51,436 nucleotides of DNA from Candidatus Pacearchaeota archaeon (lineage in GTDB: Archaea; Nanobdellota; Nanobdellia; Pacearchaeales; GW2011-AR1). Every line of letters starts with the position of its first letter. Positions within the stretch are counted from its first letter, which is position 1. The position numbers and the translations under genes are program-made. The stretch spans positions 1-51,436 of the forward strand of contig JAGLWM010000006.1 of NCBI GenBank assembly GCA_023133415.1, read 5' to 3'. Positions 16,314-26,125 of this stretch are shown here, in pieces. The notes under the pieces were generated by a model that searched no databases, was not told the DNA's origin, and saw only the letters and a list, made by a program, of their open reading frames with translations.

Positions 16314-18365
16314 TCACATCCTCTGAACAAACCCCCTCCTCGGCCTAAACAAATCCCCCGACTTCAACAGTTTCCCAATCGCCTCATCAACCTCACTCCC
16401 TTTCATCCTTCCCTCCAACGCCTTCGACACCTCCTCCAACGGAATCAACTTCCCCATCTTCTTCTCAAGCTCCTCAATCGTATCAACAACAACTACAATC
16501 TTATTCCTCGCCGACGCCGAATTCCCAGTAATCCTATCCACATCAAAAGTCTTCGTATCCTTATCATATCCAACCTGTAACAAATAACTCTTCACCAAAT
16601 CAATCGCCGCAATCGCATCCTTCACCCCAACCTCCTCACTCAACCTCATCCTCGCATGCGCCTCCGCCAACCGAACAATTGCCTCAAGCTGCCGCGCCCC
16701 AATCGGAATCGGCTTACTCGGCCCGTCTCCAATCTGCGGCATATTTCTAAGTCCAACATAAAACTCCTTCATCACACCAATCGCCTCGTCGGTCAACTTA
16801 GGATTATACTTCTGCTTAGCATATGAAATATATTTCTTCAACAAATCGTTATCAATCACATCATGCTTCGCCTCCTGCTTATGCTCCATCAAAACATGCG
16901 TCGCAATCGCCTCATCATTCTCACGACTAGGAATATCCCTAATAATAAAAATCGCATCAAACCTCGAAAGCAAACTCGGCATCAAATTAACCTGCTTCGG
17001 AATCGACTGCAACGGATCAAACCGCCCAAACTTAGGATTCGCCGCCGCAAGAACCGAAGTTTGAGAACGAAGCGTAGCCTGAACAGTCGCCTTAGAAATC
17101 GTAACCGTTTGCTGCTCCATCGCCTCATGCATCGTCGACCGATCTTCCTCATCCATCTTATCAAACTCATCAATACAAACAATTCCCTTATTCGCCAAAA
17201 CCATTGCACCGGCTTCCAAACCCCAACCTTTCAAAATATCATCCTTCACAACAGTCGCCGTCAAACCAGCTCCCGTCGCCGACTTACCCGAAACATACCG
17301 AGCTTTCGGCGCAACTCCACTAATAAACCCAAGCATCACCGACTTCGCAACACCTGGATCCCCAACTAACAAGACATGAACATCCCCCCTCATCTTCGTC
17401 CCATCACTACGCGTCTTCTTCACCCCACCGAACAACTGAAACGCCAAAGCTTTCTTTACTTCACGATGTCCCCAAATCGATGGTGCAATACTATCAACCA
17501 TCTTATCAACCAACTTAGGATCAGCCGCCAACTCCCGAATCGTCCTTTCATCTTCCTCATTAATGTCAACATCCTCAAAACTCTCCTCCATTGGAATAAT
17601 ATTATTCGACTCAACGGCCAAATCAAACCGGGTCAGCATCGCCCCACTCCCAGTCGTAATCGCAATCTCTTTCAAAATCCCAATAATCTTAACCCGGCTC
17701 CCAGGCGTCGTCCTCATCTCCATTGTAGGATCAACCAAATCCTCCTTCAAAAAAATCGTCATTCTCTTCGGCTGCTCCCCCCCGTGCAAATTATCACTAG
17801 CTTCCTCAATCGTCAGAACCTGCGCATCAACCATATCCTTCGCAATTTCCTTAAACCCACCTCGACGACCACAGCTACACCTACTCGGCTCCTTAAATTT
17901 CTTATCAATCTGCAAAACAGAAATAAGCGTCCCACAACTTGGACACTCAAACTTAGCATTCGTAACGAGTGGCCTAACTTCACTCGCCTGCCTAACCACA
18001 CCTTCCATTCCAATCATCTTCCCCAAATGCTTCGACCTAATATGCCGAATAAACAACTCCTGCCCCTTCGAAATACTATTAAACCTAACTCTCGCATCCG
18101 AAGGCGCCCACTCAAGCTCCTCAAGCGCAACCTCCAATAACTGCACCGTCTCCTCAGGTCTATCAATCAAATTACCAGCAAGCTCTGGCGAATGCGCCGA
18201 AAACTCCTCGAAATCAACACAAACAACCTTATTCTCTCCACTCATCCTCCGCACAATCTCCTTCCTATTCACTTCAAAAAACTCCTTCGCCTCTGTCAAA
18301 AACTCATCCTGATTAATCGCATCAGTATCAACGCTTTTTTTATTCGCCTCGCTATTTCCTTCCAT
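16314..18365 (-). CDS. mcm: MCM replicative helicase
   Basis: VLLVGDPGVAKSVML (Walker A), GIVCIDEFDKM (Walker B), LLSRFDAIFIIRD (arginine finger), zinc-binding CPSCG...CSCG. Confidence 0.98.
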   Translation of the reverse strand: MEGNSEANKKSVDTDAINQDEFLTEAKEFFEVNRKEIVRRMSGENKVVCVDFEEFSAHSPELAGNLIDRPEETVQLLEVALEELEWAPSDARVRFNSISKGQELFIRHIRSKHLGKMIGMEGVVRQASEVRPLVTNAKFECPSCGTLISVLQIDKKFKEPSRCSCGRRGGFKEIAKDMVDAQVLTIEEASDNLHGGEQPKRMTIFLKEDLVDPTMEMRTTPGSRVKIIGILKEIAITTGSGAMLTRFDLAVESNNIIPMEESFEDVDINEEDERTIRELAADPKLVDKMVDSIAPSIWGHREVKKALAFQLFGGVKKTRSDGTKMRGDVHVLLVGDPGVAKSVMLGFISGVAPKARYVSGKSATGAGLTATVVKDDILKGWGLEAGAMVLANKGIVCIDEFDKMDEEDRSTMHEAMEQQTVTISKATVQATLRSQTSVLAAANPKFGRFDPLQSIPKQVNLMPSLLSRFDAIFIIRDIPSRENDEAIATHVLMEHKQEAKHDVIDNDLLKKYISYAKQKYNPKLTDEAIGVMKEFYVGLRNMPQIGDGPSKPIPIGARQLEAIVRLAEAHARMRLSEEVGVKDAIAAIDLVKSYLLQVGYDKDTKTFDVDRITGNSASARNKIVVVVDTIEELEKKMGKLIPLEEVSKALEGRMKGSEVDEAIGKLLKSGDLFRPRRGFVQRM

Positions 18366-18389
18366 AATAAAATCAAGAAAACTCCACTT

Positions 18390-18441
18390 AAAAATAAATC
18401 TATCTTCTAAAATATATATCAGTTAAATACAAACTCGCTTC
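18390..18441. repeat. 52-bp perfect direct repeat, copy 1 (mcm side)
   Basis: AAAAATAAATCTATCTTCTAAAATATATATCAGTTAAATACAAACTCGCTTC, identical to 20027-20078. Confidence 0.97.
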
Positions 18442-18469
18442 GTACAAGGATGTCAGGAGAATATCCCTG

Positions 18470-18961
18470 TTAATCTTTTTTTAACGAACTTTCCAAGATT
18501 TCAGAAGCAGCCTGCTCAATTTTTCCAACAAGGTCTTTGGGACTTTTTTCTGAATTTTCTGTTAGCGGGAAATAAAGAATATAATGTTGGGGACAGTTCT
18601 GTGTCTTATACTTTCCTCCTTGGGATGCAATATAACCCTCTTCTCTGCTTTCTTTCCCATAACGACGCCAAGTAAGTTGGAGTTTTTTTGCCAGTCTATC
18701 TGCGAAAGTATCAGCATTTAATTGACTTTTTTGGCTTTTCACAATAATATTTATTTTAGTCCATACTGCAGGCGCACTATATGTTTTATCAAGTTCTAAT
18801 AATACATTTTCAAAATTGTTTTTAGTTTCTTCATCTTTTTGTTTTTGTTCTTCTTTTTTTTGCCTTTCTTCAAGGTCAGAACTATAACCACCACATCCAG
18901 TATAGTTATTCATTCTTTGGCATTGTTCTACCATCCAAACATTTTCACTTGTATGACTCAT
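18470..18961 (-). CDS. Hypothetical coiled-coil-rich protein, 163 aa, on the repeat-flanked cassette
   Basis: ORF; divergent to Lrp-like gene; no recognised family. Confidence 0.65.
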   Translation of the reverse strand: MSHTSENVWMVEQCQRMNNYTGCGGYSSDLEERQKKEEQKQKDEETKNNFENVLLELDKTYSAPAVWTKINIIVKSQKSQLNADTFADRLAKKLQLTWRRYGKESREEGYIASQGGKYKTQNCPQHYILYFPLTENSEKSPKDLVGKIEQAASEILESSLKKD

Positions 18962-19055
18962 ACTATTTTATAGGAATAACATGTATTTATTACTTTCGCT
19001 TGAAAAACAGTATAAAACAGTAAAATTTATAAAATACATACTACAATACATCACT

Positions 19056-20027
19056 ATGACAAATTTAACTTTAAGAGATTATAAAATCCTTGCGGAATTA
19101 GATAAAAATGCAAAAGCATCATTTAATCAGATTGGAAGAAAACTTAGACTATCTTCTTCGGTCGTAGAAAGAAGGATAAAAAATCTTTTGCAGAAAGGAA
19201 TAATTAAAGAATTCAAAACAATTATTAATTATAAAAAATTAGGCTGGACATATTATGGTATTTATGTTAGATTACAAAACATTACAAAAAACAAAAGAAT
19301 TGAAATTTTAAATTATCTTGAAAGACACCCACTATCTGGTCAGATATTGCAGTGTGATGGCAGGTGGCATTTGATTTATGGCTTTTTTGTAAAAGACATT
19401 TTCCAATTGGACAAAGAATTAAAAAAATTTGAAAATAAATTTGGGGAATATGTAAAAGAAACAGAAAAAATTGTTCACATTGGAAGTCATCATTATCGCA
19501 GAGGGTATTTACTTGACAAAAAATCTCCTTACTTGAAAGAACCTTTTTTAGGAGGATATGAGATTTTTGCGAAGTTGGATAAAGCAAGTTTTGAACTATT
19601 GAATTTTATAAGATCGCATGCGAGAGTAAATATTATTGAGATGTCTGAAAAATTAAAGGTGAGTGTAGACCAAATTAGATATAAGATAAAAAGATTAACT
19701 GAGAAAAATATTATTCTTGGACATTGGCTTCATCTTAATCCTGAAAAATTTGGGTTGCACTTTTATAGAGTTTTATTGAAATTAAAAAATTTGAACGAGA
19801 AAAATGAGGCGTCTTTACTTAGATATTTAAATTATGAAAAAAATGTTATAAGAGCCAATAAGGTTTTCGGCTCATGGGATTATTTTGTTGATTTAGAAAT
19901 AAACACAAAAGACTTTAGAAAATTTATGGATGAATTTACAAAAATATTTTCCAACAATATTCAGGAATATGAAATATTAATTATTTACGACGAAGTTAAG
20001 TTTACTTTTAGTCCTGTGTTTTATTGA
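19056..20027 (+). CDS. Duplicated Lrp/AsnC-like transcriptional regulator
   Basis: Two HTH modules: MTNLTLRDYKILAELDKNAKASFNQIGRKLRLSSSVVERRIKNLLQKGII and KASFELLNFIRSHARVNIIEMSEKLKVSVDQIRYKIKRLTEKNII; stop touches the 52-bp repeat. Confidence 0.85.
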   Translation: MTNLTLRDYKILAELDKNAKASFNQIGRKLRLSSSVVERRIKNLLQKGIIKEFKTIINYKKLGWTYYGIYVRLQNITKNKRIEILNYLERHPLSGQILQCDGRWHLIYGFFVKDIFQLDKELKKFENKFGEYVKETEKIVHIGSHHYRRGYLLDKKSPYLKEPFLGGYEIFAKLDKASFELLNFIRSHARVNIIEMSEKLKVSVDQIRYKIKRLTEKNIILGHWLHLNPEKFGLHFYRVLLKLKNLNEKNEASLLRYLNYEKNVIRANKVFGSWDYFVDLEINTKDFRKFMDEFTKIFSNNIQEYEILIIYDEVKFTFSPVFY

Positions 20028-20078
20028 AAAATAAATCTATCTTCTAAAATATATATCAGTTAAATACAAACTCGCTTC
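20027..20078. repeat. 52-bp perfect direct repeat, copy 2 (contains truB 3' end and stop)
   Basis: Identical to 18390-18441. Confidence 0.97.
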
Positions 20079-20940
20079 TGCCGAAAATTATCTCTTCAGT
20101 CGTTCTCCGATAAATTCCTACAAACTGCTTCCCACAAAACACTGCAAACCTATCATCAGTTTTAATTCCTTTAACGTTGCTGGTGATATTATCTCTAAAC
20201 AACGGTCTTCCAATATGAAGTGATTTAATCGCCTTTTTTTCAACCTCAACAACAGGCAAAACTTTCCGAATAGCATCTTCAGCAGGAACAACCATTCTTC
20301 TCAAATCCCCTTCATCTCCATTTTTCCACCTATCAACAGCAGATTCAAAATTATCTAGACTAACCAAATCACTCTCATCAAAAATCCCAGCCTCAATCCT
20401 TCTCAACTCTCCCATATGCGCCCCGCCAATCATCTCACCCAAATCAGAACAAAGCTTCCTAACATAAGTCCCACCCTCAACCCGACACTCAAATAAAAAA
20501 GACCTACCCTTGTTACCCAAGTCTTCCTCTTCTGATTCCTGACACCTACCACCTGACACCTCGAGAAGTTTCCAGTAGTAAACTTCTCGTTCCCTCTCTT
20601 CTCTCTTAACAGCCGCTCGATGTGGCGGCGTCTGCTTAATCTTTCCAACAAAATTCGCATCAATCAACTTTTGCAACTCCTCTAAATCACACCCCTGATG
20701 CGTCTCCAAAATCCCAACATAACTCTTATCATGCCGAATAAAATAACCAGCCAACTTACAAGCCCGCCCCAAAGTAATCGGCAAAACTCCAGTCACCTTC
20801 GGATCAAGCGTTCCCATATGCGACGTCTTCTTCAACCCCAACGCCCTCTTTACAAACTCACTCACCGAATACGACGTCGGCCCCGCTGGCTTATCAATAT
20901 TAATCAAACCAAAATTCAATAAATCATTCATATCTTTCAT
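20056..20940 (-). CDS. truB: tRNA/rRNA pseudouridine synthase (TruB/Cbf5 family, PUA domain)
   Basis: GLINIDKPAGPTSYSVSEFVKRALGLKKTSHMGTLDPKVTGVLPITLGRACKLAGYF; GGTYVRKLCSDLGEMIGGAHMGELRRIEAG. Confidence 0.95.
   Translation of the reverse strand: MKDMNDLLNFGLINIDKPAGPTSYSVSEFVKRALGLKKTSHMGTLDPKVTGVLPITLGRACKLAGYFIRHDKSYVGILETHQGCDLEELQKLIDANFVGKIKQTPPHRAAVKREEREREVYYWKLLEVSGGRCQESEEEDLGNKGRSFLFECRVEGGTYVRKLCSDLGEMIGGAHMGELRRIEAGIFDESDLVSLDNFESAVDRWKNGDEGDLRRMVVPAEDAIRKVLPVVEVEKKAIKSLHIGRPLFRDNITSNVKGIKTDDRFAVFCGKQFVGIYRRTTEEIIFGRSEFVFN
20532..20559 (+). repeat. Heptamer repeat inside the truB coding region
   Basis: CTGATTC CTGACAC CTACCAC CTGACAC; encodes ...VSGGRCQESEEE... on the minus strand. 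Confidence 0.8.
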
Positions 20941-21641
20941 ATATTACCCAATAACCACTTCTTTCTTAAATCTTCCTCAAACCTTTCAATCGCATACCGC
21001 AAAGTCGTCCGCGGCAACTCATCATAATTCGCCCTCAAAAAATCTTCCAACACTCCACTGTCCTTCTTTCCAACTTCTCTCAACATCCACCCCACAGCCT
21101 TATGAATCAAATCCTCCGAATCCCCAAGCAAGCTCTTCGAAATTCTCAACGTATCATCCAACTCCCCTCTCCTAATAAACGCAAACGTCGACACAATCCC
21201 AATCCGCCTCTCCCATAAATTCTCCGAAACAGCCAACCTATGCAAAACACTCCTATCTTCCCTATCTAACAACCAATTCCCAACAATTTTCCACGCCGAC
21301 AGATCAACCAAATCCCAATTATTAACAAGCTTCGCATTCTCCAAATAAAAATTAAACAAATTTTCTCTATCTCCCTTGTGTCCGCGATTATACTTCTCAA
21401 CCAAAATTAACAACGCAACCAGCCTCTTATCATGGATATCAGAACGAAGCAACTTTTCAACTCCAGAAATATCAATTCTCCTCCAATGCTTCTTTGCAAT
21501 CCGCCTCAATTCCCCATTACGAATTCCCAAAAAAATATCCCCCTCGCCATAATCTCCTTTCCCCGTCCTAAAAAAACTCGCAGAAATCTTCGCCCTCCCA
21601 CAATTCGCAACCTTTTCCAAATCCTTATTAATTAATTCCAT
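20937..21641 (-). CDS. AlkD-like DNA alkylation repair protein
   Basis: GVRNGELRRIAKKHW-like segment, LVNNWDLVDLSAWKIVGNWL, LWERRIGIVSTFAFIRRGELDDTLRISKSLLGDSEDLIHKAVGWMLREVGK. Confidence 0.88.
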   Translation of the reverse strand: MELINKDLEKVANCGRAKISASFFRTGKGDYGEGDIFLGIRNGELRRIAKKHWRRIDISGVEKLLRSDIHDKRLVALLILVEKYNRGHKGDRENLFNFYLENAKLVNNWDLVDLSAWKIVGNWLLDREDRSVLHRLAVSENLWERRIGIVSTFAFIRRGELDDTLRISKSLLGDSEDLIHKAVGWMLREVGKKDSGVLEDFLRANYDELPRTTLRYAIERFEEDLRKKWLLGNI

Positions 21642-21719
21642 AAATCAAACACATCGACCCAAAGTTAAAAAACTATCTCAAATTATTTACCAAATTTCTT
21701 ATAATAAAATCCCTAATCC

Positions 21720-22478
21720 CTACTTCTTCAAACTTTTCCGAACAGGAGTCGTCTTCTTCAGATGCTTTCCTTCAGCCGTATGCTTCAACTCCTTAGCCTT
21801 CCCTTTCGCAACCATAGCCGCCTTCTCAGCCTCAGCTTTCTCATCTTCCTTCTCCTCAACCTTATCATCAACCCCATCCTTATCCTTATCCGCAACCTCT
21901 TCTTTCTTAACAGCCTTAACATCCTTCTTCCCACCCTCAGCTATAGCTTTCATTTTAGCCTCTCGAGCCATCTTAAACCTCACAACTTCAGGAACATCAG
22001 CCAATTCAACATAAACAATCTCACCAACCTTCTTCGCTAAAACCTTAATCTTATTCAAAGGTTTCTTAATTCCCCTAAACCAAATCTCATTATTCAAATG
22101 AATATCAACCTTAACCTTTCTCAAATCCCCATCCCGAACATTCATATGCCTCACCATAAACTCCTTCAAAACTTTTACAGCCTTCTTCGCCCTACGATAC
22201 TGCGGAACATTTAAACTTCCCTTCCTCAACGGCACAACATATTCCCTTTCAAGCTCAACCTTCTTCTCCTTTTCCTTTTTCTTCTCAACTTTAGCAATCG
22301 CAGGCTTAGATTCTTTTTTCACCTCTTCAACTTTTTTAACATCCCCAATTTTCTCAGTTGCACCAATCCCTGACTCCTGACTCCTGACATCTGACTTCTT
22401 GTTTTCAATCCCAACTTTCTCAGTTGCACCAATCCCTGACTCCTGACTCCTGACATCTGACTTCTTGTTTTCAACCAT
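21720..22478 (-). CDS. rpl31e: Ribosomal protein eL31 with long N- and C-terminal extensions
   Basis: LEREYVVPLRKGSLNVPQYRRAKKAVKVLKEFMVRHMNVRDGDLRKVKVDIHLNNEIWFRGIKKPLNKIKVLAKKVGEIVYVEL. Confidence 0.88.
   Translation of the reverse strand: MVENKKSDVRSQESGIGATEKVGIENKKSDVRSQESGIGATEKIGDVKKVEEVKKESKPAIAKVEKKKEKEKKVELEREYVVPLRKGSLNVPQYRRAKKAVKVLKEFMVRHMNVRDGDLRKVKVDIHLNNEIWFRGIKKPLNKIKVLAKKVGEIVYVELADVPEVVRFKMAREAKMKAIAEGGKKDVKAVKKEEVADKDKDGVDDKVEEKEDEKAEAEKAAMVAKGKAKELKHTAEGKHLKKTTPVRKSLKK
22338..22469 (-). repeat. Tandem 66-bp (22-aa) duplication in the eL31 N-terminal extension
   Basis: NKKSDVRSQESGIGATEKVGIE / NKKSDVRSQESGIGATEKIGDV; contains CTGACTC/CTGACAT/CTGACTT heptamers on the + strand. 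Confidence 0.9.
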
Positions 22479-22693
22479 TATCCTAAATGCTTCTTAGCCA
22501 TCTTCCTCGGTTTAATTTTCAAACTCGTCCTACTCCAACTTCTCTTAATATGCGTAATCTTCGATGGATGAATTTTCTTTCCCTTCCCAAACTTCTTTAT
22601 CACGGTCCAAAACGGCGCCCACTTTGTCTGCCTCTTCGCTTTATCCAAATGCCTTTTCTTACTACTCGCAGCCTTAGCTTTTCTACTTACCAT
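22478..22693 (-). CDS. rpl39e: Ribosomal protein eL39
   Basis: SSKKRHLDKAKRQTKWAPFWTVIKKFGKGKKIHPSKITHIKRSWSRTSLKI. Confidence 0.8.
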   Translation of the reverse strand: MVSRKAKAASSKKRHLDKAKRQTKWAPFWTVIKKFGKGKKIHPSKITHIKRSWSRTSLKIKPRKMAKKHLG

Positions 22694-23288
22694 CCTTCTC
22701 TACCTCTTCATCTTTAACTTTAACATTTTCCTTCTCTACCTCTTCCTCAACTTCCTTCTCTACCTCTTCGTTCTCCTCAACCTTATCCTCTCCCTCTACC
22801 ACAGGCTGTTCACCATAGACTGTTTTAACAATCCAATCTTCACTATTAATTGCAAGCTGTTTGCCATCCTCAACATCAATCGAATCCAAAAAATCTCGTC
22901 CCTGCTGCGTCAACCTTCTCCCATGCTGCATTCTCATAATCTTCTCAACTAAACCTGCCGCTTCAGCCTGCTGCAAAATAACTCGAATTATCTTTCCACC
23001 CGACTTGAAAAACTTATCTGGCTTACCGCCACGATCCTTTCGCGAACCATACCGAGTTCTCAACTTCCCAACACCAACAACACCCCTAATATACAACTGC
23101 CTCAAAACACTAGCCGCACGAACATACCAAAAATCCTCACTCATAGGTGGCCTCTCTCTCGAAACTCCACTCTTAACATACATCGCCCACTCAGGAACCA
23201 CAAACTCAGGCACACTCTTCAAAGCCTCAGCCAAAGCTGAAACATACTTTTCCGGATTCTGCGCAAATATCGTTTTTGCCATTTTCAT
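22683..23288 (-). CDS. rps19e: Ribosomal protein eS19 with acidic C-terminal tail
   Basis: DFWYVRAASVLRQLYIRGVVGVGKLRTRYGSRKDRGGKPDKFFKSGGKIIRVILQQAEAAGLVEK...GRRLTQQGRDFLDSI. Confidence 0.92.
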   Translation of the reverse strand: MKMAKTIFAQNPEKYVSALAEALKSVPEFVVPEWAMYVKSGVSRERPPMSEDFWYVRAASVLRQLYIRGVVGVGKLRTRYGSRKDRGGKPDKFFKSGGKIIRVILQQAEAAGLVEKIMRMQHGRRLTQQGRDFLDSIDVEDGKQLAINSEDWIVKTVYGEQPVVEGEDKVEENEEVEKEVEEEVEKENVKVKDEEVEKDGK

Positions 23289-23379
23289 TTTCAGGCTCTT
23301 CTCTCGAAGATAGATAAGCTCATGCTCATTAACCTAATATTCTGTTAGAAATTTGATTTATAAACTTACCGCTGATTCT

Positions 23380-23697
23380 TTAAGAATTGTAAAGCATATC
23401 TTCCAATTCTCTTATCCTTGCCTTAGCTAATGCCCACCCAAATTCTTTTATAGGCACAAAAGGATTTTCTGTTTCATAATCAATTCCTCTAAGATTAAAA
23501 TAACACAATCTAATTTCTGTAATGCTGGCGGTTGCCCAGTTACTCATTATTCCTCTATTAAGAAAAATATGATTTTCTCCAATAATAACATCATGTTCAT
23601 CAACACCATTCACGGATTTATGGATTCGAATATTCCCATCATTATGTAATTTCTTGCCCCCTAAAATATAATCATCAACCATAACATCAAATATCAA
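23380..23697 (-). CDS. Hypothetical protein
   Basis: 105-aa ORF. Confidence 0.5.
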   Translation of the reverse strand: MIFDVMVDDYILGGKKLHNDGNIRIHKSVNGVDEHDVIIGENHIFLNRGIMSNWATASITEIRLCYFNLRGIDYETENPFVPIKEFGWALAKARIRELEDMLYNS

Positions 23698-24055
23698 AAC
23701 TCATTTATAAAAATTTATATTCTGCAAAACTACCTTTGCGCCTTCCGGTTATTACATCTACCACAATTGTTCCAAGCATTTTAAGTTATTGAAGAAATTA
23801 TTAAATTTGTAAAAATCACCCAACCCCATGAGAAACTAGCAACTCTTTCCCAACTTCAAAATATCCCATCCTTTACCTCAATTTTATCCTGTTTTCTAGA
23901 TAATGTTTCCGTAGGCTTTGTATGAGCTTGCAACCTTTGTTTCGATTTATATATTTTTTGAGCTTATTTGGAGAGTAAGCCAAAGCCAAAAAATAGTAAA
24001 TATTTATATAGGACCGAGCCCGATATTAAGCAATTAAAAGGAGGCAAAAAAAAGA

Positions 24056-24364
24056 ATGAAGACTATACAAAGTTTGGTAAGAAATAGCTTACTAATAGGT
24101 TTTGGAACCGCAGCACTCACAAAAGAAAAAGCTGAAAAGTTTGTAAAAGAAATAACGAAGAATCAAAAAATCAATTCAACAGAAGGGAAAAAATTGGTTA
24201 ATGATTTATTGATTCAATCAAAGAAGCAAGGAGAAAAATTACAAACAATAGTTAACAAAGAAGTTCAGCGAACAATAAATAAAATTGGTATTGCAACAAA
24301 AAAAGATCTAAAAGTTTTAGAGAAAAAAATAAGTAACTTATCCAAGAAGAAAAAGAAAAGATAA
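24056..24364 (+). CDS. Phasin-like coiled-coil protein
   Basis: Preceded by AAAAGGAGG; LVRNSLLIGFGTAALTKEKAEKFVKEITKNQKINSTEGKKLVNDLLIQSKKQGEKL. Confidence 0.6.
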   Translation: MKTIQSLVRNSLLIGFGTAALTKEKAEKFVKEITKNQKINSTEGKKLVNDLLIQSKKQGEKLQTIVNKEVQRTINKIGIATKKDLKVLEKKISNLSKKKKKR

Positions 24365-24445
24365 ATTATCCAAAAAGACTATAAGGCCGGTTAATAAAGA
24401 TTTATCAGAGGTAGCTATAAATTAAATATATAACGAATAGAAAAT

Positions 24446-26125
24446 ATGGTTTTTAATAAATTCAATGGACTTACGGATATTAAGAGGCTGAAACGAATAA
24501 TCTCTGTATTAACCGGGCAAGGTTTTGGTTATTTTATTGAAGAATTAGATCTCAAGCATTATATTCCCTTTAGTGAACGAACAAAACTGAAAAAAGCAAA
24601 AAGAGAAAAAAAATCAGCACCACTAAGATTAAGACTGGCATTTGAGGAACTTGGTCCAACATTTGTTAAGTTTGGTCAATTAATGAGCACACGACCAGAC
24701 CTTTTGCCAGAAGAATTTATTACAGAGTTAAGCAAACTACAAGATAAAGTTCCCTCCTTTAGTCACAGACAGGTAAAAGAACAAATTGAAAAAGAATTAG
24801 GCAAACCAATAAATCATATTTTTTCTTATTTCAGCAAAGATCCAATAGCTTCAGCATCTATAGGTCAGGTTCATAAAGCAAAACTAAAGAATGGGAAAAA
24901 AGTGGCCGTAAAAATTCAAAGACCAAATATAGAAAAAACTATTGATGAGGATTTGGATATCCTAACATTTTTTGCAAATCTCATAGATAAATATATTCCT
25001 AGCCTCGAAATTTATAACCCCAAAGGTCTTGTAGAAGAATTTGAAAAAACAATTAAAAAAGAATTAAATTACGAAATTGAAGGAAATAATATTTTAAGAT
25101 TTCATCAAAATTTTAAAGATAGTGAAACAGTTGTCGTCCCAAAAATTTATCAGGATTACTCAACAAAAAAAATTCTTACCATGAGTTTTATAGAAGGAAC
25201 TAAAATAAGTGAACTCTGGAGAATTAAAGGAAAATGGCTAAACAAAAAAACCATAGCTCAAAATGGTATAGATGCCTTTTTTAAGCAAATATTAATATAT
25301 GGATTTTTCCATGCAGATCCTCATCCCGGAAATATTTTCGTATTAAAAAATAACGTCCTTGCCTTTTTAGATTTTGGAATGATGGGACATGTTGACAAAG
25401 AGTTAATGCAAAAACTAACTAATTTATTTACAGCAACTATCAATAAAGATATAGATAAAATTGTTGAGGAATTTGTAAATCTTAGTTTAGTTGGTGGTGA
25501 GATTGATGCCGAATCATTTAAATCTGATGTCTCGGATATTGTTGACGAATATTATGGGATTTCTCTTAAAAAAATAGAAATGGGCAAAATGATTAATCAG
25601 ATAATAAGTATTGGTGGCAAATACCATATAATCTTTCCTGCAAATTTTGTACTATTGATTAAAGCATTAACTACTATAGAAAGTATAGGTGCAAAACTGG
25701 ACCCAGATTTTAATATAATGGAAGCTTCGAAACCATTTATTAAAAAAATAGCAAAAAGAAAAATGAGTCCAAAATATATATTTAATAATTTTGTAGAAAA
25801 TTTATCTAAGACTAAGGATTCTATGATTGTCTTGCCTCAGAAGATTAATGCTATTCTTAACGAACTACAAAGTGGCAAATTAAAAACAAAAATAGAACAA
25901 GAAGAATTTGAAGAATTAGAATCTAGAATTGATAAATCAAGTAGCAAGATTTCAATTAGTTTGATAACAGCCGCAATTATTATAAGTTCAACAGTAATTC
26001 TACAAATTGATAAGGGACCCTCTCTTTTTGGAATTTCCATTTTTGCACTAATCGGTTTTTCAATTGCCGCATTTTTAATAGTATGGTTAATATTTTCTAT
26101 AATAATTTCCAAGATATTTGGATAA
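24446..26125 (+). CDS. UbiB/ABC1/COQ8-family atypical kinase
   Basis: LGPTFVKFGQLMSTRPDLLPEEFITELSKLQDKVP, SIGQVHKAKLKNGKKVAVKIQRP, FFHADPHPGNIF, FLDFGMMG. Confidence 0.95.
   Translation: MVFNKFNGLTDIKRLKRIISVLTGQGFGYFIEELDLKHYIPFSERTKLKKAKREKKSAPLRLRLAFEELGPTFVKFGQLMSTRPDLLPEEFITELSKLQDKVPSFSHRQVKEQIEKELGKPINHIFSYFSKDPIASASIGQVHKAKLKNGKKVAVKIQRPNIEKTIDEDLDILTFFANLIDKYIPSLEIYNPKGLVEEFEKTIKKELNYEIEGNNILRFHQNFKDSETVVVPKIYQDYSTKKILTMSFIEGTKISELWRIKGKWLNKKTIAQNGIDAFFKQILIYGFFHADPHPGNIFVLKNNVLAFLDFGMMGHVDKELMQKLTNLFTATINKDIDKIVEEFVNLSLVGGEIDAESFKSDVSDIVDEYYGISLKKIEMGKMINQIISIGGKYHIIFPANFVLLIKALTTIESIGAKLDPDFNIMEASKPFIKKIAKRKMSPKYIFNNFVENLSKTKDSMIVLPQKINAILNELQSGKLKTKIEQEEFEELESRIDKSSSKISISLITAAIIISSTVILQIDKGPSLFGISIFALIGFSIAAFLIVWLIFSIIISKIFG

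Noticed and set aside
16863-18312. Several plus-strand ORFs (16863-17369, 17376-18140, 17563-18312)
   Set aside because: Antisense to mcm, which has all expected motifs; open frames arise from biased composition.
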